Shown here: piece after piece, positions 16,434 through 23,829 of the stretch | Layout of the letters: every line of letters starts with the position of its first letter | Position numbering within the stretch: the first letter of the stretch is position 1 | Source: JACKJP01 sp050186955 | GTDB taxonomy: Bacteria > Pseudomonadota > Alphaproteobacteria > Rhizobiales > Tepidamorphaceae | Reading direction: 5' to 3' | Length of the DNA stretch: 24,738 nt | Assembly: GCA_050186955.1 (NCBI GenBank) | Contig: JBFWXZ010000025.1 | Coordinates: forward strand, 1 to 24,738 | The notes under the pieces: model-generated | The model's input: the letters and a program-made list of their open reading frames with translations, nothing else | The model's database searches: none | Told to the model about the DNA's origin: nothing | Made by a program: the position numbers and the translations under genes

Positions 16434-18953
16434 TCAGGAAACGGCGGCGTCCGCGGACTTCGTGGCCGCAGCTTCCGGCGCGGCGCCAGGCGCCTCGAAA
16501 TCCTCCACCGCCGGCTGCCGAGGCTCGCGCGGGAAGCGGCAGACGACCAGCGCGCCGCCGCCATCGGCGGTCGCGATCTTCACGCTGCCGCCATGCAGGA
16601 TGACGAGCGAGCGGACGATGGCGAGCCCGAGGCCGGCGCCGCGATGCCCGGTGCCGCCGGTGAAGCTCTCGAAGCGGTCGAACACCGTGTCGCGGCGCTC
16701 CTCGGGCACGCCGGGGCCCTGGTCGGCGATCTCGAAGACCACATGGCCGGGCTCGCCGCGGCAGGCGATGGAGACGGTGCCGCCCTGCGGGCTGAAGCCG
16801 ACGGCGTTGGACAGCACGTTGAACAGCACCTGCCTGAGCCTCGCCGGATCGGCGCGGAAGGCGCCGAGCGGCTCGTCGACGGAAACGGCGAGCTCGATAC
16901 TGGCCTCCCTGATGCGGTCGCGCAGCCCGCCGGCCGCCTGCTCGATGATCGCCGGCGCGTCGATCTCCCCGATGTCGAGCGACATCACCCCGGCGTCGAT
17001 GGTGGCGAGGTCGAGGATGTCGTTGACGATGGCGCGCAGCGCCTCGCCCGACGACAGGATGTCGGTGAGCTGGCCACGCTGGCGCTCGTTAAGGCCGCTC
17101 GCCCCCTCGGCCAGCAGCTCGGCATAGCCGATGATCGTCGTCAGCGGCACCCGCAGCTCGTAGGAGACCTTGCGCACGAAGTCGTTCTTGATCTGCGCCG
17201 CATGGGTCAGTGCCTCGTTGGCGTTGCGCAGAGCCTTTTCCACCCGCGCCGAATCCGTCATATCGACGAAGACGACGAGGGTGCTGCCGTCGGGTAGCGG
17301 CAGCGCTGACATGTCGAGCACCCGCCCGTCGCGGCGCGCCAGGCGCTGGTTGAGCGTCTGGCGGCGATCCTCCACCGAGGTCGCGGTGGCGCGCAGCGCG
17401 TTCCACGCCTCCTCGTCTGGATGCAGCTCGGCGCACCAGCCGATCCACTGCTCGATGCGTGGCATGCTGGCGACCGAATCGTCGCTGAGCTCCCACAGTT
17501 CCTGCATGGCCGGGTTCGTGAGCTTGAGGCGGCCGTTGGAGCCGAACACCGCGATCGCCTCCGACAGGCCGTCCAGCGTCTCGCGCTGGAGTTCGGACAG
17601 CGCCTCGTAGCGCGATTGCAGGGCGAGGCGTTCGGTGACGTCGTCGAAGAGATAGGTGACGCCGCCGTCCGGCGCCGGATCGGCCACCGCGCGCAGCTTC
17701 TGCCCGTCGGGCAGCCGCCAGAGTTCCTCGCGCGGCTTCTCCGGCACCTTGAGGAAGGCCGCCTTCCATTCGCGCCAGTTGGCCTCGTCGGGCAGGCGGC
17801 GGCTGCTGCGCAGCGCGTCGAGGATGTCGCCGGCGTCGGGGCCGGTGTCGAGCCAGTCGGAATCGAGCTGCCAGACGCCGCGCACCGCCGTGTTGGCGTA
17901 GCGCAGCCGCATGTCGGGCCCGAAATGCGCGACCGCCGTCTTCAGCGCCCCGAGCGTGTGCAGATGGCCGGCGATCTCGGCGTCGCGGCCGGCGAGTTCG
18001 CGCGCCTGCGCGCTGCGGTCGATGGCGATGCCGGCGACCGCGCCGTTCTCCGCGCTGGCCTGCACGAGATAGCGGGCTTCCGCGCCGACCCCGGCGAGTT
18101 CGCCGCTGAAGGAGCCCTGCGCGGCGACGGCGCCGGCGATCGCCGCCTGTGCCTCGGGCGCGAAGAGCCTGAGGCCGCGCTCGACCGCGTCGGTCGGATC
18201 GGAAGCGCCCACCGCGTCGGCATAGGCGGCGTTGACCCAGCTCGGCCGGCCCTCGGCATCGGCGAGCCAGGCCGGCAGCGGCACCGCGTCGAGCACGCTC
18301 TGCATCGCCGCCGCGTCGCGCCTCAGCGTGCGGTAGGCGTCGCTGACCAGCGCGTGCGTCCGCTCGCTGTCGGCGAGGTCGCGGAAGCGCACCGCGGTTA
18401 GCGCGCCGGAGGCGTGGCCGTCGGCCTGCACGGGATTGCCGCCGCGCGTCGACAGCATCAGCGAGAAGGCGGCGCCGTCCTGCCGCAGGGCGGCGAGGGC
18501 CGCTTCGAATTCCTGCGCCGAGGAGGGCTCGAGCCAGTTGCCGAAGGCGAGCACCGCCTCGCGCGTCGCCGGCAGCTTCGAGCCGGGCGTGGCGGCGCAG
18601 TCGACCTCGGGCCGGTCGCTGCCCGGCCGCCAGCGGATGAGGATCGGATAGGCGGAGCGGATGAGGCCGAGCAGCGCGTCGCGCTCCGCGCCGACGGCGA
18701 GGGTTTCCTCGGCGCTTTCCCGCTTCAACCGGTTGAGCTGCGATTGCGCGCGCGACCACATCAGGGCGACGAAGATGGCGAAGGCGAGGATGCCGAAGAT
18801 CAGCGCCAGCGCCGCGACTTCCTCCTGCCCGCTCGGCAGCACGTCCTCGGCGAAGGAGACGATCCGTTCCGAAAGGCCGGTGATGGTCTGCGCGTTGGCG
18901 GGAGCCGCGATCAAGGCGCCGCAAAGGCCAGCGTATCGCCCGAAGCCGCGCAT
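16434..18953 (-). CDS. divL: DivL-type PAS sensor (pseudo)kinase with Tyr in place of the H-box His
   Basis: An 839-aa membrane-anchored kinase-like protein. A signal-like N-terminus is followed by a membrane segment at about 46-66. PAS-like regions lie at about 220-290, 340-400 and 465-515, then a HisKA dimerisation domain (about 580-650) and an ATPase domain (about 700-795) with NVLSNAVGFSP, DQGPGVP and GAGLGLAI. The H-box reads VSYELRVPLT; Tyr598 (codon TAC, 17162-17160) occupies the phospho-acceptor His position. This substitution is the hallmark of Caulobacter DivL, which senses DivK phosphorylation and controls the CckA-ChpT-CtrA cell-cycle relay, apparently without acting as a normal kinase. 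The ATPase motifs look intact. The ATG at 18953 is preceded by a modest GGA. The fusion gene follows after 1 bp. Orthology to DivL is inferred from the Tyr and the architecture. Confidence 0.87.
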   Translation of the reverse strand: MRGFGRYAGLCGALIAAPANAQTITGLSERIVSFAEDVLPSGQEEVAALALIFGILAFAIFVALMWSRAQSQLNRLKRESAEETLAVGAERDALLGLIRSAYPILIRWRPGSDRPEVDCAATPGSKLPATREAVLAFGNWLEPSSAQEFEAALAALRQDGAAFSLMLSTRGGNPVQADGHASGALTAVRFRDLADSERTHALVSDAYRTLRRDAAAMQSVLDAVPLPAWLADAEGRPSWVNAAYADAVGASDPTDAVERGLRLFAPEAQAAIAGAVAAQGSFSGELAGVGAEARYLVQASAENGAVAGIAIDRSAQARELAGRDAEIAGHLHTLGALKTAVAHFGPDMRLRYANTAVRGVWQLDSDWLDTGPDAGDILDALRSSRRLPDEANWREWKAAFLKVPEKPREELWRLPDGQKLRAVADPAPDGGVTYLFDDVTERLALQSRYEALSELQRETLDGLSEAIAVFGSNGRLKLTNPAMQELWELSDDSVASMPRIEQWIGWCAELHPDEEAWNALRATATSVEDRRQTLNQRLARRDGRVLDMSALPLPDGSTLVVFVDMTDSARVEKALRNANEALTHAAQIKNDFVRKVSYELRVPLTTIIGYAELLAEGASGLNERQRGQLTDILSSGEALRAIVNDILDLATIDAGVMSLDIGEIDAPAIIEQAAGGLRDRIREASIELAVSVDEPLGAFRADPARLRQVLFNVLSNAVGFSPQGGTVSIACRGEPGHVVFEIADQGPGVPEERRDTVFDRFESFTGGTGHRGAGLGLAIVRSLVILHGGSVKIATADGGGALVVCRFPREPRQPAVEDFEAPGAAPEAAATKSADAAVS

Positions 18954-19061
18954 CCTTGTCCGTTACCCCGCCTCGCCTGCATGCGTCCGCCGCCGCGCAC
19001 CCGCCGGTGCCGGGTCCGGCGGGCCGCGGCGCTTCGGGCCGCGCGCCGCCGAATCAGGTTG

Positions 19062-19089
19062 ACTGTAGCGTCATTCCGCCCGCCCGCAA
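19062..19089 (-). promoter_or_regulatory. Weak candidate promoter of divL
   Basis: On the minus strand, TTGCGG (19089-19084) and TACAGT (19067-19062) are 16 bp apart, in the 171-bp gap between ahcY and divL. It is a partial match only. The -35 lies inside the hairpin at 19079-19103, so terminator and promoter would overlap if both are real. Confidence 0.3.
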
Positions 19090-19103
19090 CAGGCGCGGGC
19101 GGG
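19079..19103 (-). terminator. Possible ahcY terminator hairpin
   Basis: A perfect 9-bp GC stem (cccgcccgc at 19079-19087 with gcgggcggg at 19095-19103) closes a 7-base loop, 22 bp past the ahcY stop codon. No U-tract follows on the minus strand, so intrinsic termination is uncertain. It may only slow polymerase or protect the 3' end. Confidence 0.4.
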
Positions 19104-19124
19104 ATCGACGGCCGCGGGCGGGCG

Positions 19125-20516
19125 TCAGTAGCGGTAGTGCTCGGGCTTGTAGGGGCCCTGCGGGGTCACGCCGATATAGGCGGCTTGCTCGCCGGAAAGC
19201 TCCGTCAGGCGGGCGCCGATCTTCTCCAGGTGCAGCCTCGCGACCTTCTCGTCGAGATGCTTGGGCAGCACGTAGACCTTGTTCTCGTAGCGCTCGCCCT
19301 TCGTCCACAGATCGATCTGCGCCAGCACCTGGTTGGTGAAGGAGGCCGACATCACGAAGGAGGGATGGCCGGTGGCGTTGCCGAGATTGAGCAGCCGGCC
19401 CTGCGACAGCAGGATCATCCGGTTGCCCGACGGCAGCTCGATCATGTCCACCTGGTCCTTGATGTTGGTCCATTTGTGGTTCTTGAGCGCGGCGACCTGG
19501 ATCTCGTTGTCGAAGTGGCCGATATTGCCGACGATCGCCATGTCCTTCATGCGGCGCATGTGCTCAAGCCGGATCACGTCGCGGTTGCCGGTCGCGGTGA
19601 TGAAGATGTCGGCGCTCTCCACCGCATCCTCCAGCTGCACGACTTCGTAGCCGTCCATCGCCGCCTGCAGCGCGCAGATCGGGTCGACCTCGGTCACCTT
19701 GACGCGCGCGCCGGCGCCGCGCAGCGAGGCCGCCGACCCCTTGCCGACGTCGCCATAGCCGCACACCACCGCCGTCTTGCCGGCCATCATGGTGTCGGTG
19801 GCGCGGCGGATGCCGTCGACGAGGCTCTCCTTGCAGCCGTATTTGTTGTCGAACTTCGACTTGGTGACGGAGTCGTTGACGTTAATCGCCGGGAAGGGAA
19901 GGTGGCCTTTCTCCATCAGCTGGTAGAGCCGGTGGACGCCCGTCGTCGTCTCCTCGGAGACGCCCCTGATGCGGTGGCGCTGCTTCACGAACCAGCCCGG
20001 ATCGGAGGCCATGCGCTTGCGGATCTGGGCGAAGAAATACTCCTCCTCCTCGGAGGTCGGCTTGTCGATGAGCTGCGTCTCACCCTCCTCGACGCGGGCG
20101 CCGATCAGCACGTACATGGTCGCGTCGCCGCCATCGTCTAGGATCATGTTGGCGCCGTCGGCGAAGTGGAAGATGCGGTCGCAATAGTCCCAGTATTCCT
20201 CCAGCGTCTCGCCCTTGACGGCGAAGACGGGGGTGCCGCCGGCGGCGATGGCGGCGGCGGCGTGGTCCTGGGTCGAGAAGATGTTGCAGGAAGCCCAGCG
20301 AACCTCGGCGCCGAGCGCCACCAGCGTCTCGATGAGCACGGCGGTCTGGATCGTCATGTGCAGCGAGCCGGCGATCCGCGCGCCCTTCAGCGGCTTCTTC
20401 GAGCCGTACTCCTCGCGCAGCGCCATCAGCCCCGGCATCTCGGTTTCGGCGATGGCGATTTCCTTGCGCCCGTAGTCGGCGAGCGCGATGTCCCTGACGA
20501 TATAGTCGCCGCTCAT
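19125..20516 (-). CDS. ahcY: Adenosylhomocysteinase (SAH hydrolase)
   Basis: Cytosolic NAD-dependent enzyme that splits S-adenosylhomocysteine into adenosine and homocysteine, removing the product inhibitor of methyltransferases. The 463-aa protein has SLHMTIQTAVLIETL, the Cys-containing WASCNIFSTQDHAAAA, DDGGDAT, NVNDSVTKSKFDNKYG with the NAD-interacting Lys, and the Rossmann loop VCGYGDVGKGSA. It ends in the family-typical PEHYRY. The frame is open to 20615, but the ATG at 20516 has a GAGGAA Shine-Dalgarno 5-10 bases upstream, and the conserved protein begins there. The upstream region is the only AT-rich patch of the window and carries a palindrome (20618-20635), which suggests repressor control by an ArsR-type SahR-like protein. 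It is flanked by regulatory PTS genes and divL. Confidence 0.97.
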   Translation of the reverse strand: MSGDYIVRDIALADYGRKEIAIAETEMPGLMALREEYGSKKPLKGARIAGSLHMTIQTAVLIETLVALGAEVRWASCNIFSTQDHAAAAIAAGGTPVFAVKGETLEEYWDYCDRIFHFADGANMILDDGGDATMYVLIGARVEEGETQLIDKPTSEEEEYFFAQIRKRMASDPGWFVKQRHRIRGVSEETTTGVHRLYQLMEKGHLPFPAINVNDSVTKSKFDNKYGCKESLVDGIRRATDTMMAGKTAVVCGYGDVGKGSAASLRGAGARVKVTEVDPICALQAAMDGYEVVQLEDAVESADIFITATGNRDVIRLEHMRRMKDMAIVGNIGHFDNEIQVAALKNHKWTNIKDQVDMIELPSGNRMILLSQGRLLNLGNATGHPSFVMSASFTNQVLAQIDLWTKGERYENKVYVLPKHLDEKVARLHLEKIGARLTELSGEQAAYIGVTPQGPYKPEHYRY

Positions 20517-20548
20517 GATCGTTCCTCGGCTTGCTGTTTCGCTAACGA

Positions 20549-20564
20549 GGCCCCGTGCGGGGCC
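20549..20564 (-). other. Hairpin in the ahcY 5' leader
   Basis: A 6-bp perfect stem (ggcccc 20549-20554 with ggggcc 20559-20564) closes a GTGC/GCAC tetraloop, about 33 bases upstream of the ahcY start codon. It does not match the SAH or SAM riboswitch consensus elements I know. Its function, if any, is unknown. Confidence 0.35.
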
Positions 20565-20582
20565 GTCTGTCTGTTGCGCGAG

Positions 20583-20611
20583 CCAATAGCAGAGCCGGCG
20601 CAGCGGATCAA
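20583..20611 (-). promoter_or_regulatory. Candidate sigma-70-type promoter of ahcY
   Basis: On the minus strand, TTGATC (20611-20606) and TATTGG (20588-20583) are 17 bp apart. The pair lies just downstream of the AT-rich palindrome at 20618-20635 and upstream of a GC hairpin (20549-20564) in the leader. The -35 is fair and the -10 weak, so other starts within the AT-rich patch are possible. Confidence 0.35.
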
Positions 20612-20617
20612 TCAATG

Positions 20618-20635
20618 TATAAAGATATTTTTATA
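20618..20635. promoter_or_regulatory. AT-rich 18-bp palindrome upstream of ahcY, possible SahR-type operator
   Basis: The sequence tataaagatatttttata is an inverted repeat with 8 of 9 base pairs matched. It stands out because everything around it is GC-rich. It resembles, as I recall, the ATATAAAGATATCTTTATAT-like operators proposed for SahR, an ArsR-family regulator of ahcY and methionine-cycle genes in Proteobacteria. It lies between the ahcY start and the HPr stop, abutting the candidate -35. No regulator gene is present in the window. Confidence 0.45.
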
Positions 20636-20655
20636 TAGACCGAATGCCGGGCCGT

Positions 20656-20958
20656 TCACTTGGCGACGGCGTGGCCCTCGGTGTCCTCGCCGAAGCCCGT
20701 GCGGACGAGCTCGCCGAGGGCGGCGATCGCCTGTTCGGCGTCGGGTCCGCGCGCCGAGATGGTGAGTTCGCTGCCCGGCCCCGCGGCCATGGTCATCAGC
20801 GCCATGATCGAGCGCCCGCCGACCTCGTGGCCGTCGGCGCTGACCGTGATCTCGGAGATGAACTTCTCGCTCATCCGCACGAAGGCCGCCGAAGCGCGCG
20901 CGTGCAGCCCCTTGCGGTTGCAGATCGTCACCAGGGTCGAGCTTTCCGACCGCTTCAT
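20656..20958 (-). CDS. ptsH: HPr family phosphocarrier protein
   Basis: A 100-aa phosphocarrier of the nitrogen-type/regulatory PTS. The phospho-accepting His19 is in NRKGLHARASAAF, and the regulatory serine is Ser50 in GGRSIMALMTMAAGPG, the target of HPr kinase. Length is slightly above the usual 85-90 aa because of a short C-terminal tail. The ATG at 20958 overlaps the stop of the upstream EIIA gene by 4 nt. An HPr kinase gene in the same cluster supports regulation by Ser phosphorylation. As in related genomes, it probably receives phosphate from an EI-Ntr (PtsP) encoded elsewhere. It could equally be named ptsO/NPr. Confidence 0.95.
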   Translation of the reverse strand: MKRSESSTLVTICNRKGLHARASAAFVRMSEKFISEITVSADGHEVGGRSIMALMTMAAGPGSELTISARGPDAEQAIAALGELVRTGFGEDTEGHAVAK

Positions 20959-21359
20959 TCGCGCCCGTTGAGGATTTCGCTGGCGACCGAGATATATTTG
21001 CGCCCGGCCTCCATCGCCGTGTGCACGGCGTCGCCGAGCGCCGCCGTGCCGCGGATCGAGGCGAGCTTGATCAACATCGGCAGGTTGACGCCGGCCAGCA
21101 CCTCCACCGGCGCCTGTCCCATCACCGAGATCGCCAGGTTGGACGGCGTGCCGCCGAACATGTCGGTGAGGATGATGACGCCGTCGCCGTCGTCGGCGCG
21201 GCCGACGGCGGCGAGGATGTCCTCCCGTCGCCCCTCGATGTCGTCATCGGGGCCGATGGAGACCGTCTCGAAGCGCTCCTGCGGGCCGACGACGTGCTCG
21301 ACGGCTGCGCGGAACTCGGCGGCGAGGCGCCCGTGCGTGACGACAACGAGTCCGATCAT
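20955..21359 (-). CDS. PTS EIIA component, mannose/fructose (EIIA-Man) type
   Basis: A 134-aa soluble EIIA domain. The phospho-accepting His9 is in VVTHGRLAAEF, and the conserved ILTDMFGGTPSNLA motif follows near residue 75, then NLPMLIKLAS. There are no EIIB, EIIC or EIID domains or genes nearby, so this is a regulatory phosphate sink rather than a transporter part. The frame is open to 21398, but the ATG at 21359 gives the normal family N-terminus and has a GGAACGG purine stretch at good distance. It overlaps the HPr start by 4 nt. The 154-bp region before it (21360-21513) has only small inverted repeats (21401-21416 and 21455-21467) and no convincing promoter. Confidence 0.92.
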   Translation of the reverse strand: MIGLVVVTHGRLAAEFRAAVEHVVGPQERFETVSIGPDDDIEGRREDILAAVGRADDGDGVIILTDMFGGTPSNLAISVMGQAPVEVLAGVNLPMLIKLASIRGTAALGDAVHTAMEAGRKYISVASEILNGRE

Positions 21360-21513
21360 GAATATCCGTTCCAGCCACCTTCTCTCGGCGCCGGACATTG
21401 CCGGCAGCTATGCCGGAGGCGCCCGCCCGGCGTCCCCGCCCAGCGTCATGGGGCGGTCATCTTGACCACGAGCGAGTTGGCCGCGCAACCCTGCTCTTGC
21501 GCCGTCGCCGGCC

Positions 21514-22008
21514 TCATTCGCCGACGGCGGCCGCGTGCGCCCGGTATTCGCCGAGCGCTTCCCATGCGGCATGGTCGCCGGCGATGCCCGCGAGCGTCTC
21601 GACGCGTCCGACGACGTCGCCGGCGCCGGGGTCGACGAAGCAGCGCGGCAGCCGGATTCCGGCGATCTCGTCGAACAGCGCGCCCGGCTCGGGAAGCCGT
21701 TCCGGCGCGCCCGCGCAGTCGACGATCAGCCCGGCGACGGCGCGCGCCGTCCAGGGGACTGAGATGATGCCGGCCCCGCGCAACTCGATATGGCCGGCGA
21801 TAGCCGGGTGGCCGCGGATGACCAGCCGGCCGCCGGCGGCGCGCAGGATGATCCGGTCGTCGCCGACGAGCAGGGCCGGCCGCGACGGCGTCGCGCGGGC
21901 GATCAGGGCGAGCGCAAGGCGGGATTTGCCGCTTCCCGGCGGCCCGCGCAGGATGACGGCGCGCTCGCCGAAAAGCACGGCGCTGGCGTGGATCGCCTGC
22001 TCAGTCAC
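21514..22008 (-). CDS. hprK: HPr kinase/phosphatase, short alphaproteobacterial form
   Basis: A 164-aa protein corresponding to the C-terminal catalytic domain of HprK only. The P-loop GPPGSGKSRLAL lies at about residue 20-31, LLVGDDRIIL follows, and IELRGAGIISV matches the HprK family signature. The N-terminal domain of the roughly 310-aa Gram-positive enzyme is absent, as is usual in this order. It is expected to phosphorylate Ser50 of the HPr encoded downstream. The chosen start is GTG at 22008, which overlaps the chvG coding end by 8 nt and leaves MTEQAIHASAVLFGERAV as the N-terminus. Upstream codons in frame lie inside chvG. Confidence 0.92.
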   Translation of the reverse strand: MTEQAIHASAVLFGERAVILRGPPGSGKSRLALALIARATPSRPALLVGDDRIILRAAGGRLVIRGHPAIAGHIELRGAGIISVPWTARAVAGLIVDCAGAPERLPEPGALFDEIAGIRLPRCFVDPGAGDVVGRVETLAGIAGDHAAWEALGEYRAHAAAVGE

Positions 22009-23782
22009 TATCCGCGCTCGCGGGCAGGCGCACGACGAAGCGCGCGCCTTCCGTCGAGCCGTCCTTGGCGGTGCGGTTCGTCGCCCGGATGGTGCCGTCA
22101 TGCGCCTCGACGATCTGCTTGGAGATCGACAGGCCGAGGCCGGAATTCTGCCCGAAGCCCGAGCGGTCGGCGCGGTCGGTGTAGAAGCGCTGGAAGATCC
22201 GCTCCAGATTTCCCTCCGGGATGCCGGGACCGTCGTCGTCAATGGTGATCTCGATCTGGTTGCCGCTGCGCCTGGCGCTCACCCTGACGGTGCTGGTCGC
22301 CGGGGCGAAGGAAAGCGCGTTGTCAACGAGGTTGCCGAACACCTGGCCGAGCCGGCTGTCGTGGCCGTGCACGGTGAGCGGCCTCTTCTTGTCGCGGCCG
22401 CGGTCGATGGTCAGCGAGATGGCGGGCTTGGACGGGTCGTCGGGGTCGCGGAACATCTGCGCGATGGCATCGAGCAGCTTCTCCATGTCGACCGTCGCGG
22501 CGTCGGCGCGGGCGAGTTCGGCGTCGAGCCGCGAGGCGTCGGAGATGTCGCTGATCAGCCGGTCGAGGCGGCGGATGTCGTGCAGGATGACCTCGGTCAG
22601 CTTCTCGCGGCTCTTGGGGTCCTTGACCCGCGGCAGCGTCTCCACCGCGCTGCGCAGCGAGGTCAGCGGGTTCTTGAGCTCGTGCGAGACGTCGGCGGCG
22701 AAGCTCTCGATGGCCTCGATGCGGGTGTAGAGCGCATGCGTCATGTCGCCGAGCGTGCGCGCCAGATGGCCGATCTCGTCGCGCCGGCCGGAGAAGGTCG
22801 GCAGCTTCTCGCGCCCGCGGGTGCCGTGGCGGACCCGTTCGGCCGCCGAGGCCAGCTTGCGCACCGGGCCGGCGATGGTGCCGGCGAGCAGCAGCGAGAG
22901 GATGAAGGTGACGCCCGCCGCGACCGCGAAGATGCGCAGGATGGCGTAGCGCTCGGCCTTGACGATCTGGTCGATATCGTCGCCCTGGGTCGACAGCATC
23001 AGCGCCCCGAGCACGGTGCGGAAGCGCTGGATCGGCACCGCCACCGAGACGACGATCTCGCCCGCCTCGTTGACCCGCACGACCGAGGCCTGGTTGCCCT
23101 GCAGCGCCCCGGAGACCTCGGGATAGCCCGTGCCGTTGTCGGGGCCGAGCTCCCTGTAGACCGGCAGGTCGGCGCGGCGGAAGCGGGCGCGGATTTTGCG
23201 CCACAGCGTGCGGTACCACGGCACCTGGCGGATCTCCGGCGGCGGCAGGTCGAAGCGCAGCACCTGCCCCTGGCTGTAGATGTGGCGCGAATCGAGGATC
23301 AGCAGCCCGTCGCGGTCATAGATGCGGGCGCGAGTCCGCGTCGGCGAGATGAGGCGCCTGAGGATAGGCGCCACCTGCTCGGGATTGATCGGAAAGTCGA
23401 TCAGGCCGAGCTGCTCGTCGGTCGGCGCCAGACTGTCGCCGGCGCCGAGTTCGAGCAGCTTCTCCGGGTCGACGGTGATGGTGTCGATCTCGTCCGTCGC
23501 CGAGCTGGCGATAGCCGCGGCGATGATATCGCCCTGGGTCAGCAGGCTCTGCACCCGCGCATCCGTCAGCCCCTCGCGGAACTGGTTGAGGAACAGGATG
23601 CCCATCACCATGACGAAGAGGGCGGCGAGATTGAGCGCGATGATGCGCCGCGTCACGCTCGACAGGAAGATGTCGGCGATGCGCTTGCCGAGCCCGTCGC
23701 GCGCCGGAATCGTCGCCTCGCCGGAATCCTCGCGCGCGGCGCGGTTTCCTGCCGGTGAGACCCATTCGCTCTGTGCAACCAT
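22001..23782 (-). CDS. chvG: Sensor histidine kinase ChvG (ExoS/BvrS type)
   Basis: A 593-aa inner-membrane kinase that senses envelope/acid stress and phosphorylates ChvI. In Hyphomicrobiales this pair controls exopolysaccharide, motility and host interaction. Membrane segments at about 46-66 and 281-304 enclose a periplasmic sensor domain of about 210 residues. A HAMP domain follows (about 303-356), then the HisKA H-box FAADVSHELKNPLTSL with His367, and an ATPase domain with NLVDNALSFAP, DDDGPGIPEG and GLGLSISKQIVEAHDG. The N-terminal 40 residues are cytosolic and variable. The ATG at 23782 lies 47 bp after the chvI stop. All kinase motifs are intact, in contrast to divL in the same window. 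Confidence 0.95.
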   Translation of the reverse strand: MVAQSEWVSPAGNRAAREDSGEATIPARDGLGKRIADIFLSSVTRRIIALNLAALFVMVMGILFLNQFREGLTDARVQSLLTQGDIIAAAIASSATDEIDTITVDPEKLLELGAGDSLAPTDEQLGLIDFPINPEQVAPILRRLISPTRTRARIYDRDGLLILDSRHIYSQGQVLRFDLPPPEIRQVPWYRTLWRKIRARFRRADLPVYRELGPDNGTGYPEVSGALQGNQASVVRVNEAGEIVVSVAVPIQRFRTVLGALMLSTQGDDIDQIVKAERYAILRIFAVAAGVTFILSLLLAGTIAGPVRKLASAAERVRHGTRGREKLPTFSGRRDEIGHLARTLGDMTHALYTRIEAIESFAADVSHELKNPLTSLRSAVETLPRVKDPKSREKLTEVILHDIRRLDRLISDISDASRLDAELARADAATVDMEKLLDAIAQMFRDPDDPSKPAISLTIDRGRDKKRPLTVHGHDSRLGQVFGNLVDNALSFAPATSTVRVSARRSGNQIEITIDDDGPGIPEGNLERIFQRFYTDRADRSGFGQNSGLGLSISKQIVEAHDGTIRATNRTAKDGSTEGARFVVRLPASADSD

Positions 23783-23829
23783 CGCCGGCGCTGCCTGCCG
23801 TTGTTTGCGGTCGGCCCGCTACCGCGGCA

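Noticed and set aside
20517..20615. 33-residue N-terminal extension of ahcY
   Set aside because: The ATG at 20516 has a good Shine-Dalgarno and the conserved AdoHcyase N-terminus; the extension covers the predicted leader and promoter.
20517..20655. SAH or SAM riboswitch upstream of ahcY
   Set aside because: I looked for the conserved core elements of the SAH and SAM-II riboswitches on the minus strand and found only a simple GC hairpin and the AT-rich palindrome.
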